The position numbers and the translations under genes were made by a program. A stretch of DNA of 64,000 bases from an uncultured SAR116 cluster alpha proteobacterium. Its GTDB lineage: Bacteria; Pseudomonadota; Alphaproteobacteria; Puniceispirillales; Marisalimonadaceae. Positions 54,538 through 64,000 of the stretch are shown in pieces. The stretch covers positions 62,001 to 126,000 of the forward strand of contig CABZWX010000001.1 of assembly GCA_902529515.1 (NCBI GenBank). The letters run 5' to 3'. The notes under the pieces are model-generated. The model was not told the origin of the DNA, searched no databases, and was given only the letters and a program-made list of their open reading frames with translations. Positions within the stretch are counted from its first letter, which is position 1, and every line of letters starts with the position of its first letter.

Positions 54538-54571
54538 TAAAAAAAAAAGGAATAGCTAATAAAGCTATTCC
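54538..54571 (-). terminator. Rho-independent terminator between rpmA and obgE
   Basis: GGAATAGCT (54549-54557) / AGCTATTCC (54563-54571), 9-bp stem with 5-nt loop; T-run on the minus strand. Confidence 0.85.
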
Positions 54572-54595
54572 AGATTTCAAATAATAAAGGTTTGA

Positions 54596-54865
54596 TTATT
54601 CAGCTGCTTGTTTGATTGGTTCTACAGAAACAAACATTTTTTTTCCTTTATGTTCTTTAAACTTAACATGGCCATCTATAAGTGAAAAAATTGTATGATC
54701 TCTACCCATTCCTACGTTTAATCCTGGGTGATATTTAGTACCACGTTGTCTAATTATAATGTTGCCAGCAACGACTGCTTCACTGCCAAATTTTTTAACA
54801 CCCAATCTTCTCCCAGCTGAGTCTCTACCATTTCTAGAGCTACCTCCTGCTTTTTTATGTGCCAT
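54596..54865 (-). CDS. rpmA: 50S ribosomal protein L27
   Basis: [27 protein letters not shown]. Confidence 0.98.
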   Translation of the reverse strand: MAHKKAGGSSRNGRDSAGRRLGVKKFGSEAVVAGNIIIRQRGTKYHPGLNVGMGRDHTIFSLIDGHVKFKEHKGKKMFVSVEPIKQAAE

Positions 54866-54878
54866 TTTTAGTCCTTTA

Positions 54879-55457
54879 CTATTTTTTAGTAGTTGTTTTT
54901 GTTTTAGCCTTTGTTTCAGATTTTGTAGAAGCTGATTTTGTTTTAGCCTTTGTTTCAGATTTTGTGGAAGCTGATTTTGTTTTTATTTCAGTTTTCCTAC
55001 CTGCAGTTGACTTGGCTTTAATTTCTTTTTTAACTTTTTCTTCAAATACTTTTGATTGTTGTTCAGATTTTGGTTTAGGCTCAACTTTAGTCTTTTTTTC
55101 TGTTGTTTTAGCTGTAGCTTTTTTAGGAGATAACTTAGATCCACCAGTTTCAGCTATATCAATTATTTTAAGAAGTGTTAGATCTTGTTTATGACCTTGT
55201 TTTCTTCTACTATTCTTTCTTCTTCGCTTATATATCGTTGTAATTTTTGGACCACGAGTTTGTCTAATAACTTGTGCCATTACTGCAGCATCATTAACAA
55301 GTGGAGTTCCCAGTGTTACTTTTTTGTCATCACCTACCATTAATACATCATTAAGCACTAGCTGATCACCATCGTTAGCGTTAAGTTTTTCAACTAAAAC
55401 TACATCTTCTTTTTGAACACGATATTGTTTTCCACCGGTTTTAACTACTGCATACAT
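54879..55457 (-). CDS. rplU: 50S ribosomal protein L21 with long Lys-rich C-terminal extension
   Basis: [20 protein letters not shown]...[23 protein letters not shown]; followed by about 85 low-complexity residues. Confidence 0.96.
   Translation of the reverse strand: MYAVVKTGGKQYRVQKEDVVLVEKLNANDGDQLVLNDVLMVGDDKKVTLGTPLVNDAAVMAQVIRQTRGPKITTIYKRRRKNSRRKQGHKQDLTLLKIIDIAETGGSKLSPKKATAKTTEKKTKVEPKPKSEQQSKVFEEKVKKEIKAKSTAGRKTEIKTKSASTKSETKAKTKSASTKSETKAKTKTTTKK
54899..54979 (-). repeat. 39-bp in-frame tandem repeat in rplU tail
   Basis: Two near-identical copies encoding [13 protein letters not shown]. Confidence 0.85.
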
Positions 55458-55522
55458 TTTTATGATCCGATAATTAATTAATATAATGATTACTTAAATA
55501 ATCATACCTAAATCGTCTTGGG

Positions 55523-55550
55523 AATATAGCTTGATACTGAAATCTGTCAA
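55523..55550 (-). promoter_or_regulatory. predicted sigma70-type promoter of rplU-rpmA
   Basis: Minus strand TTGACA (55550-55545), 16-bp spacer, TATATT (55528-55523). Confidence 0.6.
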
Positions 55551-55598
55551 GTTTTAAGATCATGTAAATTAAATTCTATTAAATAAATTTCTAATTAT

Positions 55599-56477
55599 TT
55601 ATTTTTTTATAAATAGTGCTGGATCTAGGCGTTCAGAAAACCAATTGATTCTCCAATCTAAATGAGGCCCTGTCGATCTTCCAGTTGATCCAACTTCACC
55701 AATTTTTTGATCTTTATTTATTTTGTCGCCTACTTTTACATTTATAGAGGACAAATGAGAGTATACTGAAGTTACCCCGTGACCATGATCTAACATGACA
55801 GTTCCACCTGTATAATATAAGTCTTTTTCTGCCATTCTGACTATAGCTTCTGTGGGAGCAAGTATATCTGTTCCTTCTGGAGCAGCTATGTCAATACCAT
55901 AATGTGGACGTTTCGGTTTTCCATTAAGTATTCTTTGACTACCAAAAACTCCAGAAATTATACCTTTAGTAGGCCAATCAAACTTTTGAAATATGAAATT
56001 TAAATCACTATCTAAACTTCTAATTTCTTTAATTACTTTATTTTCTTTTTTAATTCTATCCCAAAAAGACTTGGGTGGGGTCACCATTTTTTTCTCAAGG
56101 CCATTAATAACTTGAGTTTTATATTTTCTTTGTTTTATGTCTAATTTTTTCAAAATCCAATTTTGATTGATAAAAAAATATAAATTAGCTTCTTTAGGAT
56201 GATCTCTTCCAAAACCTATCACAAAACTTCTATCACATGTTTTTCTCAAAACTTTTTCTTTAAATTTAATATTTATATCTTTATTAATTTTACCTTTTAC
56301 TAAACCACCTTGAACAAAATTACCCTCAAGTATGATTTTGGTATCATTAATATTTATAATTAAGTTGTTTGTTGCAAAGCAAGGTGATGTTTTCAGTAAT
56401 AAAAAGATTAACATTAATTTAATGTAGTTAAAATTCACTTTTTCAATCCAACAGGGAAAACTTTTAATTTTTGACAT
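55599..56477 (-). CDS. M23 family metallopeptidase
   Basis: RPHYGIDIAAPEGTDILAP; VMLDHGHGVTSVYSHLSSINVKVGDKI; STGPHLDWRINW. Confidence 0.93.
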   Translation of the reverse strand: MSKIKSFPCWIEKVNFNYIKLMLIFLLLKTSPCFATNNLIININDTKIILEGNFVQGGLVKGKINKDINIKFKEKVLRKTCDRSFVIGFGRDHPKEANLYFFINQNWILKKLDIKQRKYKTQVINGLEKKMVTPPKSFWDRIKKENKVIKEIRSLDSDLNFIFQKFDWPTKGIISGVFGSQRILNGKPKRPHYGIDIAAPEGTDILAPTEAIVRMAEKDLYYTGGTVMLDHGHGVTSVYSHLSSINVKVGDKINKDQKIGEVGSTGRSTGPHLDWRINWFSERLDPALFIKK

Positions 56478-56479
56478 AA

Positions 56480-57793
56480 TTAACGTTTTACCTCAGGTAT
56501 TAGGCCTTTAGGAGCAAATCTTAATGCGATCAATAAAATCATACCCATGAACATCAGCCTTATATGAGCAGCATTTTCTAATAAGTGACTTTTAATTATA
56601 TTTGTATCAGATATGTGAGTAGTAATTTGAGATATAAACCATAAACCAAGTGGTTCAGATTGTACCCAAAAAAACCAAATTAAAAAGCCACCAATTATTG
56701 AACCAAAATTATTTCCAGATCCGCCAACAATAACCATTATCCAAATTAAAAACGTATATCTTAGGGGTTGATATGATACAGGAGTAAATTGACCATCAAG
56801 TGTAGTCAACATTGCTCCAGCAAGTCCAACGATTGCAGATCCAATAATAAATACTTGTAAGTGTCTTTGCTTAATGTTCTTACCCATTGCATTTGCGGAA
56901 ACTTCATTATCTCTTATTGCCCTCATCATTCGACCCCATGGTGATTTAACTGCTATTTCAAGTAAAAATAAAACAATCAATAAGACTGCACAAAATAATA
57001 TTGAGTAAGATAATTTTACTATAATTGACGAAAGTTCAGTAACAGGAATGTCTAAATAATTTGAGACTTTTAAAACCCATTCTTTTGATTGAAGCTCAAT
57101 CTCGTAAGGTACAGGTCTTGGGAGACCGTTAACGTTTTTAACTCCTCTAGATAGCCAATCTTCATTCTTTAAGAAATAAATAATAATCTCTGAAATGCCT
57201 AGGGTAGCAATAGCTAAGTAATCTGATCTCAAGCCAAGAGAAATTTTTCCAATTATAAAAGCTGAAAAGGCTGCTAATAGAGCTCCTACTGGCCAAGATA
57301 ATAAAACTGGTAAATTAAATCCTCCTAAATAACCTGTTTTTGCAGGCTCTATAGCTTCTATTTTTTCAATAGGTGTATCAACTAAAAGACGCATAATGAA
57401 ATAGCCAGAAATTATAAAGGTGAATGAAATTAAGTATTTAATTCTTTTATTTACGTTACTTTTTTTAAATAATATAATTGAAAGAAAGATAGATAGGGTA
57501 AATATCAATAAACCAACTATTATAATTTCACCACCTGCTTCCCAAGCATTTTGGGTAGGGGGCATTGAAATAATAATATTTGCCAGTCCACCTAATGCAG
57601 CAAAACCCATTACACCAAAGTTAACAATACCTGCATTACCCCATTGAATATTTATGCCGAGTGTCATTATCGACGAAATTAAACATAAATTAAATATAGT
57701 TAGTGCAACATTCCAACTTTGGAAAAAACCAACAAAAAGTAATGTCATAGACATTAAAATATAAAAAATTTTTATTCGTGAAGAATTAGTCAT
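56480..57793 (-). CDS. livM: branched-chain amino acid ABC transporter permease LivM
   Basis: NIQWGNAGIVNFGVMGFAALG; SDYLAIATLGISEII; livKGFHM cluster. Confidence 0.9.
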   Translation of the reverse strand: MTNSSRIKIFYILMSMTLLFVGFFQSWNVALTIFNLCLISSIMTLGINIQWGNAGIVNFGVMGFAALGGLANIIISMPPTQNAWEAGGEIIIVGLLIFTLSIFLSIILFKKSNVNKRIKYLISFTFIISGYFIMRLLVDTPIEKIEAIEPAKTGYLGGFNLPVLLSWPVGALLAAFSAFIIGKISLGLRSDYLAIATLGISEIIIYFLKNEDWLSRGVKNVNGLPRPVPYEIELQSKEWVLKVSNYLDIPVTELSSIIVKLSYSILFCAVLLIVLFLLEIAVKSPWGRMMRAIRDNEVSANAMGKNIKQRHLQVFIIGSAIVGLAGAMLTTLDGQFTPVSYQPLRYTFLIWIMVIVGGSGNNFGSIIGGFLIWFFWVQSEPLGLWFISQITTHISDTNIIKSHLLENAAHIRLMFMGMILLIALRFAPKGLIPEVKR

Positions 57794-57803
57794 ATTTAAA
57801 TCT

Positions 57804-58814
57804 TTAAATAATTTTACCTTTGTAGATTCCAGTTGGCTTAATTAGTAGAACTAAAACTAATATCAAAAAAGATATAGCTATTTTGTAATCGGTTGAGAGA
57901 ATTTGTGATAATCCTTCTGGAACAAAATTAATTGGAAGGAAGTAAAAAAATATTTTTTTATAAGCGAATGTTATTATTAATTCTGAAAAAGCTATAACAA
58001 ATCCTCCTATAATTGCACCAACTGGGTTTCCTACACCGCCTACAATAGCTGCAGAAAAAATTGGTAACACTAAATGAAGATATGTAAATGGTTTGTAACT
58101 TTTATCTAATCCATAGAGAGTTCCAGCAACACAGGCCAATGTACCAGTTATCATCCAAGTTATTAAAACAACTTTTTCAGGATTTATACCCGATAACAAT
58201 GCTAGTTCTTTATTGTCTGAATAAGCTCGCATTGATTTGCCTGTCTTAGTTTTATTCAAAAACCAAAATAATAAAATAACTAGAAGAACACTCAATATAA
58301 TAGTAATGCCTTGGGTGGTTTTAAGGGTAAGGCCCTCATTAAGGCCTGTTATATTTTTAAAGGTTCTAGCTTTTAAGATAAATCTTTCTCCATCAAAAAA
58401 GTTTTTATCTCCTGGACCGACAATAAATCTTATCAATCCTCCTGTAAAAAACATCACTCCTATAGATACAATTAAGTTTATTACACTCTTGGAGTTTTGT
58501 TTTCGGTAAAATTTAAAAATAAATTTATCTATAATAATACAATATGAAATAGTAAAAACTATAGCTATTGGCAAAACTAATATAGCTGTTGGAAGTGGAT
58601 TTAAGGTAAACCCGAGGCTTAAAAACAACCAACTCAAAAGAATTGAACTCATAGCTCCAAAAGACATAAACTCACCATGGGCAAAGTTTGAAAATCTTAA
58701 CACGCTATAAATGATAGTGATGCCTAGCGCTCCAAGCGCCAATTGGCTTCCATAAGTGAGTCCAGGAATAATAATATAGTTTGCAATTAAAGTAATACCA
58801 TTTAGAAAATCCAT
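57804..58814 (-). CDS. livH: branched-chain amino acid ABC transporter permease LivH
   Basis: GITIIYSVLRFSNFAHGEFMSFGAM; GGVGNPVGAIIGG. Confidence 0.9.
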   Translation of the reverse strand: MDFLNGITLIANYIIIPGLTYGSQLALGALGITIIYSVLRFSNFAHGEFMSFGAMSSILLSWLFLSLGFTLNPLPTAILVLPIAIVFTISYCIIIDKFIFKFYRKQNSKSVINLIVSIGVMFFTGGLIRFIVGPGDKNFFDGERFILKARTFKNITGLNEGLTLKTTQGITIILSVLLVILLFWFLNKTKTGKSMRAYSDNKELALLSGINPEKVVLITWMITGTLACVAGTLYGLDKSYKPFTYLHLVLPIFSAAIVGGVGNPVGAIIGGFVIAFSELIITFAYKKIFFYFLPINFVPEGLSQILSTDYKIAISFLILVLVLLIKPTGIYKGKII

Positions 58815-58820
58815 AACTAT

Positions 58821-59525
58821 CTAACCTCCTAAAAAAGCCTGACGTACTTCTTTATTTGCTAAAAGAGAATCCCCACTGTCTGTAAAAAGATTTTTACCTT
58901 GACTTAAAACAAAGCCCAGATCAGAGATTTTTAATGCTTGTTTTGCATTTTGTTCAACCATTAACACTGCAGTTCCTTGATTTGCTATTTCTTTAATTTT
59001 AATAAACAAACTGTCCATTATTATTGGAGAAACACCAGCAGAAGGTTCATCCAACATCAAAAGTTTTGGTTTTGTCATTAAAGCTCGCCCTACCGCTACT
59101 TGTTGTCTTTGTCCCCCAGACAATTCTCCTGCATCCTGATTTTTTTTATCTTTTAGGATAGGAAATAATTCATAAACATATTCTAACATTTCATTTATAT
59201 TATTTTGATCTATAAAAGCTCCCATTTCCAAGTTTTCTTGTACAGTTAATGATGGAAAAATATTATTAGTTTGTGGTACAAAACCCATTCCCTTTAAAAC
59301 TCTCTGCTGTGGTTGTAAATTTGTAATATCTTCACCATCAAAAAAAATTTTTCCATGTTTAATTGGAAGAAGACCAAATAATGCTTTCATAGCAGTTGAC
59401 TTACCAGCTCCGTTGGGTCCAACTATCGACGATATTTTGCCCTTATAAACTCCAATATTACAATTGATTACGATGTCAACAGCACCGTATCCACATGTTA
59501 TTTTTTCTCCTGACAATAAATACAT
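58821..59525 (-). CDS. livF: branched-chain amino acid ABC transporter ATP-binding protein LivF
   Basis: GPNGAGKSTAMKALFGLL; LSGGQRQQVAVGRALM. Confidence 0.92.
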   Translation of the reverse strand: MYLLSGEKITCGYGAVDIVINCNIGVYKGKISSIVGPNGAGKSTAMKALFGLLPIKHGKIFFDGEDITNLQPQQRVLKGMGFVPQTNNIFPSLTVQENLEMGAFIDQNNINEMLEYVYELFPILKDKKNQDAGELSGGQRQQVAVGRALMTKPKLLMLDEPSAGVSPIIMDSLFIKIKEIANQGTAVLMVEQNAKQALKISDLGFVLSQGKNLFTDSGDSLLANKEVRQAFLGG

Positions 59526-59531
59526 AGTCTA

Positions 59532-60287
59532 TTAATTTTTACCTAAATATACTTCTATAACTTTATCGTTTTCTTTGACTTTTGATATTTCGTCTGTCAT
59601 TAGGATTGATCCTTCCGCCATCACAATGACGGGATCACATAATTTACTGATAAATTCAATATCGTGTTCTATCATACAAAATGTATAATCAAATTCTTTG
59701 TTCAACCTTAAAATTGCATCACCTATTGCATTCAATAAAGTTCTATTAACACCAGCCCCAACTTCATCAAGAAGAACAATCTTAGGATCAACCATCATTG
59801 TTCTTCCTAACTCTAATAATTTTTTTTGTCCCCCTGAGAGATTTCCTGCATACTCATTTGCTAAGTGTTTTAACTGGAGAAAATCCATTACTTCATATGC
59901 TTTTCTAGCGATGCTTTGTTCTTCTAGTTTAATTTTATTTGGTGAGAACCAAGTTTGTAATATTGACTCACCAGTTTGATTAGAAGGCACCATCATTAAG
60001 TTGTCTTTAACTGTTAAAGAAGAAAACTCATGCGCAATTTGAAAAGTTCTTAAAACACCCAGATTAAATAGTTGATGAGGTTCATAACCAGTAATGTCGA
60101 TTTCATTAAGTTTTACAATTCCAGAATCTGGTTTAATTGAACCATTGATTATATTAAATAAAGTGGTTTTTCCTGCACCATTAGGTCCAATAAGGGCGGT
60201 TATTGAAGATTTATCAATTTCTATAGAAACATTATTTATGGCTCTTAAGCCACCAAAACTTTTGTAAAGATTTTTTATACAAAGCAT
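59532..60287 (-). CDS. livG: branched-chain amino acid ABC transporter ATP-binding protein LivG
   Basis: GPNGAGKTTLFNIINGSI; LSGGQKKLLELGRTMM. Confidence 0.92.
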   Translation of the reverse strand: MLCIKNLYKSFGGLRAINNVSIEIDKSSITALIGPNGAGKTTLFNIINGSIKPDSGIVKLNEIDITGYEPHQLFNLGVLRTFQIAHEFSSLTVKDNLMMVPSNQTGESILQTWFSPNKIKLEEQSIARKAYEVMDFLQLKHLANEYAGNLSGGQKKLLELGRTMMVDPKIVLLDEVGAGVNRTLLNAIGDAILRLNKEFDYTFCMIEHDIEFISKLCDPVIVMAEGSILMTDEISKVKENDKVIEVYLGKN

Positions 60288-60302
60288 ATGGAAATATATA
60301 GA

Positions 60303-60329
60303 AAGGCTTAAGAATTTCTCTTAAGCCTT
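60303..60329 (-). other. intercistronic hairpin between livK and livG
   Basis: AAGGCTTAAG (60303-60312) / CTTAAGCCTT (60320-60329), perfect 10-bp stem, 7-nt loop, no strong T-run. Confidence 0.8.
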
Positions 60330-60337
60330 ATCTAATT

Positions 60338-61516
60338 TTACCTATAACCAACTTTATTAGTTTTTTGGTTATCAATCAAAATTTCAGCAAAACTTCCAGA
60401 TGATTCACCAGAACCTACTAGTTCAAGAGCGGTAGCTCCAACATAGTCTATATCTTTTCCTGCTTTGATTAATTGAAGAGCTTTCCCGAGCTCCCCAGGA
60501 AAAATCTTTTCTCCTGGAGCATTAGCTACATCCATAACACTCGTTTTAAAAACATTACTTTTAGTAGATTTTGATTTTTCCATCGCAAGCATAATTAAAG
60601 CTGCTGCATCATAAGATTCTGGTCCGTAAGGTCCTGACTCAAAACCTGCTGCTTTTGCTAGTTCTGAATATTTTGCGGCACCTGGACTATCAGTTCCAGG
60701 AACAGATCCAATCGATCCATTTAGATCAGGACCAATAGCTTTTGGAAGAGCATCACCAATCATACCGTCGGGTAAGAAAAATTTATTAAATGCATCTGCA
60801 TCGAGAGACGATTGAATTATGCCCTTACCTCCTTGATCAAGATATCCTGCAACTATCAAAATATCCCCACCTGCTTGAGCTAAAGCTGCAACTTCTGCAC
60901 TATAATCGGCTTTACCATCTTCGTGAGATGCTGTTATTGTAATTTTACCACCTCTGGAAGTGAAGTTCTTTTTAATACTTGCTGCTAAGCCTTTTCCATA
61001 ATCATTATTTGTATGAGATAAAGCTGCTGTTTTAAAACCTTTTTCCATCAACAAATCTGCTATAACTTCACCTTGTCTGGCATCTGATGGAGCTGTTCTA
61101 AAAAACAAACCGTTGTCAGGCTCAGTCGATAATGCTGGTGATGTGGCTGAAGGAGATATCATAACGATACCATTTGGCATTGCCACGTTTTTTAAAACGG
61201 CAGTAGTAACACCTGAGCAATCAGCACCCATTATAGCATTTACTTTCTCTGCAGTAATTAATCTTTCTGCAGCTGCTTGCGCAGCAGCAGCGTCAACACA
61301 TGTTGAATCACCTCTGACACTATCTATCTTGCCATGAGTAAAGTTACCCGATTTATTTACTTCATCAATAGCCATTTCAGCACTTTTAGCCATCACAGGT
61401 GCTAAAGATTCAATAGGACCTGTAAATCCTAGAATAATTCCAATTTTTACATTATCTGCTATAGCTGGAAAAATTAAGAACATTGATAGCATAAATGAAA
61501 TTAATGTTTTTTTCAT
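60338..61516 (-). CDS. livK: branched-chain amino acid ABC transporter substrate-binding protein
   Basis: Signal peptide; VKIGIILGFTGPIESLAPVMAKSAEMAIDEVNKSG; DYGKGLAASIKKNF. Confidence 0.9.
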   Translation of the reverse strand: MKKTLISFMLSMFLIFPAIADNVKIGIILGFTGPIESLAPVMAKSAEMAIDEVNKSGNFTHGKIDSVRGDSTCVDAAAAQAAAERLITAEKVNAIMGADCSGVTTAVLKNVAMPNGIVMISPSATSPALSTEPDNGLFFRTAPSDARQGEVIADLLMEKGFKTAALSHTNNDYGKGLAASIKKNFTSRGGKITITASHEDGKADYSAEVAALAQAGGDILIVAGYLDQGGKGIIQSSLDADAFNKFFLPDGMIGDALPKAIGPDLNGSIGSVPGTDSPGAAKYSELAKAAGFESGPYGPESYDAAALIMLAMEKSKSTKSNVFKTSVMDVANAPGEKIFPGELGKALQLIKAGKDIDYVGATALELVGSGESSGSFAEILIDNQKTNKVGYR

Positions 61517-61647
61517 ATATGTTCCCCTTTATGATTTATAATAGTAATTAATTTATAAATAAATTATGTAATTATGCGAATCAAATTTGAGATTATGTTA
61601 TATTGAGTATGAATACCAAACAAATAACCAAGCCAATTTGTAAAAAA

Positions 61648-63051
61648 TCACATCATCAAATCGGGTAGCCAAGTTATTATTGCAGGAAACATTATTAATA
61701 CTAAAATAGTTAGAATATCTGCAATAAAAAATATGGTTACGCCTTTAAATACGTCTGTAACAGGTATATCTTTTCTTACACCAGCAACAACAAAACAATT
61801 TAGACCAATAGGTGGGGTGATCAGGCACACCTCTGCCATTTTAACTACTATTATCCCAAACCATACACTAACTTGATTAAATGTCATTCCAAAAGGACTT
61901 TGATCTGCTGTTACATCTGGGCCACCATTTAAGAGAATAATTGCAGGATAAACAACTGGTAAAGTTAATAATAAAAGTCCAATTGCATCAATAAACATAC
62001 CCAAAACCACATAACCAAGTAAAATTAAAATTAGAACAATGTAAGGATCAAAAGGTAATGAAATAATCCAATTAGCAAAAGTTTCTGGTAATCCTGAGAA
62101 ACCAAGAAATCTAACAAAGATCAATACACCCCATATAATTGAAAAAATCATCGCAACGAGTTTAGCAGTTTCAATTAATGCAAAATTAAGTGAATTTAGT
62201 TTTAAACCTCTCATAATAGCTATGATCAGTACTACAAATGCTCCTAAGGCACCTGCCTCAGTTGGCGTTGCCCAACCAGCATAAATTGCACTAATAATTA
62301 CAGAAATTACAATCGCTATTGGAATCACCCCCGGAAGAGCTCTAATTTTCTCATTAAGCGTGTATCTTCTACCTGGAGGTCCTAAGTTTGGGTTTATTTT
62401 AGCCCATATAATTATTATTGCACCATAGACAATTGCTGAAAATACTCCTGGTAAGAAACCTGCTAGTAATAGAGCTCCAACTGATTCCTCAACAATTATT
62501 GCATATATAACTAAAATAGCAGAGGGTGGTATTAATGATGCAAGAGTTCCACCTGCAGCGACTACACCTGCAGCCAATTTTCGATCATATCCTTCTTTTA
62601 ACATTTCTGGTATAGCTACCCTTGAAAAAACTGCAGCTGTAGCTGTTGAGGCTCCAGAAACAGCAGCAAATCCAGCAGTTGCAAAAACTGTAGCAACTGC
62701 GAGACCACCAGGCACAAAACCAATCCAAGCTTTGGCGCAGTCATATAGTTGTCTTGTCATTCCAGCTTGATAGGCCAAAAATCCTATTAAAATAAAAATA
62801 GGTAATAATCCGAGAACAAATGTTACTGACTTAGAATATGGAATAGCACCAATATTTGCAAGAGCGGGACCAACACCTATTAATTCAACCAATCCAATCA
62901 TACCAGCGATACTTGCTGCAAATACAACTCTTACACCAGAAACAACTAAGATTAGTAAAATAATAGTACAAATAATACCAACTGTCGTTGGGTCTTCATA
63001 CCCAATTCCAAAAATCCCTGATGGTTGTCCACTTAGTAATTTACTAAACAT
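61648..63051 (-). CDS. TRAP transporter large permease subunit (DctM)
   Basis: SGASTATAAVFSRVAIPEMLKEGYDRKLAAGVVAAGGTLASLIPPSAILVIYAII; VEPTEAGA-type motif WATPTEAGALGAF. Confidence 0.94.
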   Translation of the reverse strand: MFSKLLSGQPSGIFGIGYEDPTTVGIICTIILLILVVSGVRVVFAASIAGMIGLVELIGVGPALANIGAIPYSKSVTFVLGLLPIFILIGFLAYQAGMTRQLYDCAKAWIGFVPGGLAVATVFATAGFAAVSGASTATAAVFSRVAIPEMLKEGYDRKLAAGVVAAGGTLASLIPPSAILVIYAIIVEESVGALLLAGFLPGVFSAIVYGAIIIIWAKINPNLGPPGRRYTLNEKIRALPGVIPIAIVISVIISAIYAGWATPTEAGALGAFVVLIIAIMRGLKLNSLNFALIETAKLVAMIFSIIWGVLIFVRFLGFSGLPETFANWIISLPFDPYIVLILILLGYVVLGMFIDAIGLLLLTLPVVYPAIILLNGGPDVTADQSPFGMTFNQVSVWFGIIVVKMAEVCLITPPIGLNCFVVAGVRKDIPVTDVFKGVTIFFIADILTILVLIMFPAIITWLPDLMM

Positions 63052-63054
63052 TAA

Positions 63055-63630
63055 TTAGTCCTTAATTACTTTTATTTCTTCGTTTGCAAGTTCTTCAGGC
63101 GTCTTCATAATTGGAATAGCTATTGGCTCTATGCTTTTAAATATTATCATTCTTAAAAAACCAAATATTTCTAGGAACAATCTTAGTGCCCATATAGTAA
63201 AGGCAATTGGGACAAGTATTTTCGCTGGCCAAGTTGGATATAAATAATCATAAGTAGTATCACCTATTTTATATGCATCAATTGCAAATAACCAACTATA
63301 ATAAATTAATATCAAAACAACTAAGAAAGAAAAGATTGTAGAAAAAAATTCCAGTAGCCATTTAGCACGTCCTTTTAAGTTCCCAACTAAAAGCTCCATT
63401 CTTATATGCGCATCTAATCTTTGTGCATATGCAACTCCTAAAAAAGCAAAAATTGAAATTGATAGTTCTGATAATTCTAAATAGCCTGGCCACGGATATC
63501 CTAATACCCGTGATATAATTTGGAATGATGTCAGTATCATCACAACAAATAAAGAAATACCAGATATCTTTATTAAATAATCTTCAAATACACTAAGGTA
63601 ATTATTTGATTTAGTTAAAATTTTAGACAT
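63055..63630 (-). CDS. TRAP transporter small permease subunit (DctQ)
   Basis: PGYLELSELSISIFAFLGVAYAQRLDAHIRMELL; paired with DctM. Confidence 0.92.
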   Translation of the reverse strand: MSKILTKSNNYLSVFEDYLIKISGISLFVVMILTSFQIISRVLGYPWPGYLELSELSISIFAFLGVAYAQRLDAHIRMELLVGNLKGRAKWLLEFFSTIFSFLVVLILIYYSWLFAIDAYKIGDTTYDYLYPTWPAKILVPIAFTIWALRLFLEIFGFLRMIIFKSIEPIAIPIMKTPEELANEEIKVIKD

Positions 63631-63641
63631 TTAAAAATTTA

Positions 63642-63669
63642 GCATGTGTGTAAAAGATCACACACATGC
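63642..63669 (-). other. intercistronic hairpin between dctP and dctQ
   Basis: GCATGTGTGT (63642-63651) / ACACACATGC (63660-63669), perfect 10-bp stem, 8-nt loop. Confidence 0.8.
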
Positions 63670-63679
63670 CAAGAGATAA

Positions 63680-64000
63680 TTATTTTGCTGTTGCAAAAAT
63701 CAAGTCTAGTAAGGCTTGAGCATCAAATTTATCTTTGTTTGCATTAACCCAAGCATCCCAAACAGGTTTACCTGCAGTTTTTCTAAACTCAGCTAAAGTT
63801 TTTTCGTCATATTTTATTTCTTTAAGTTTAGATTTAAACATCGGTAAATTTTTATCATCAGCTTTTTTATAAGCAGCTTTCATTGAAGCTAGTGCTTCAG
63901 GCTTTAAATCCTGAAGCAGTTTTTGATATTGTTTAGGTAGTTTGTTGTATGAAGTTTTGTTTATTACATATGGACAGTCAGAGGTTCCTGGTGATAAGTT
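63680..64000 (-). CDS. TRAP transporter substrate-binding protein (DctP), C-terminal part; truncated by window end
   Basis: Frame stays open upstream of the tracked ORF to the edge (NLSPGTSDCPYVINKTSYNKLPKQYQKLLQDLKPEALASMKAAYKKAD...); adjacent dctQM. Confidence 0.82.
   Translation of the reverse strand, partial: NLSPGTSDCPYVINKTSYNKLPKQYQKLLQDLKPEALASMKAAYKKADDKNLPMFKSKLKEIKYDEKTLAEFRKTAGKPVWDAWVNANKDKFDAQALLDLIFATAK

Noticed and set aside
54859-55194. Plus-strand ORF with repeats [13 protein letters not shown]
   Set aside because: Antisense shadow of the rplU tandem repeat

Overview
AT-rich, densely coded chromosomal window, most likely from a streamlined marine alphaproteobacterium (SAR11/HIMB59-like composition; lineage is inference). 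From left to right: (1) 5' edge of an ACR3-type arsenite permease, then a large phosphonate (C-P lyase) region (about 1-16.3 kb) with phnGHIJKLN, two different phnM genes, phnF, a DUF1045 gene, a hexapeptide acyltransferase, a PHP-domain phosphoesterase and phnCDEE transport genes, followed by a PTP/DSP-type phosphatase; (2) a PlcP-type metallophosphoesterase and an Agt-type glycosyltransferase fused to a complete DgkA diacylglycerol kinase domain, a probable phosphate-stress lipid-remodelling pair; (3) three truncated gene remnants at 17.2-20.8 kb (TauE/SafE, SixA, hexapeptide transferase), each with an intact homologue elsewhere in the window; (4) a catabolic accessory region (21-33 kb); (5) irr-like regulator and katG with a candidate Irr operator (ICE box); (6) conserved alphaproteobacterial core synteny (xerC, talC/fsa, priA, atpHAGDC, rppH, ctpA, gpmI, rlmH, rsfS, nadD, proA, proB, obgE, rpmA, rplU, M23 peptidase); (7) a Liv branched-chain amino-acid ABC operon and a TRAP transporter cut by the window end. 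No rRNA, tRNA, CRISPR, phage or transposon was recognised. The strongest leads are the cluster of gene remnants, the Agt-DgkA fusion, intercistronic hairpins after all three solute-binding-protein genes, and the ICE box in front of katG.
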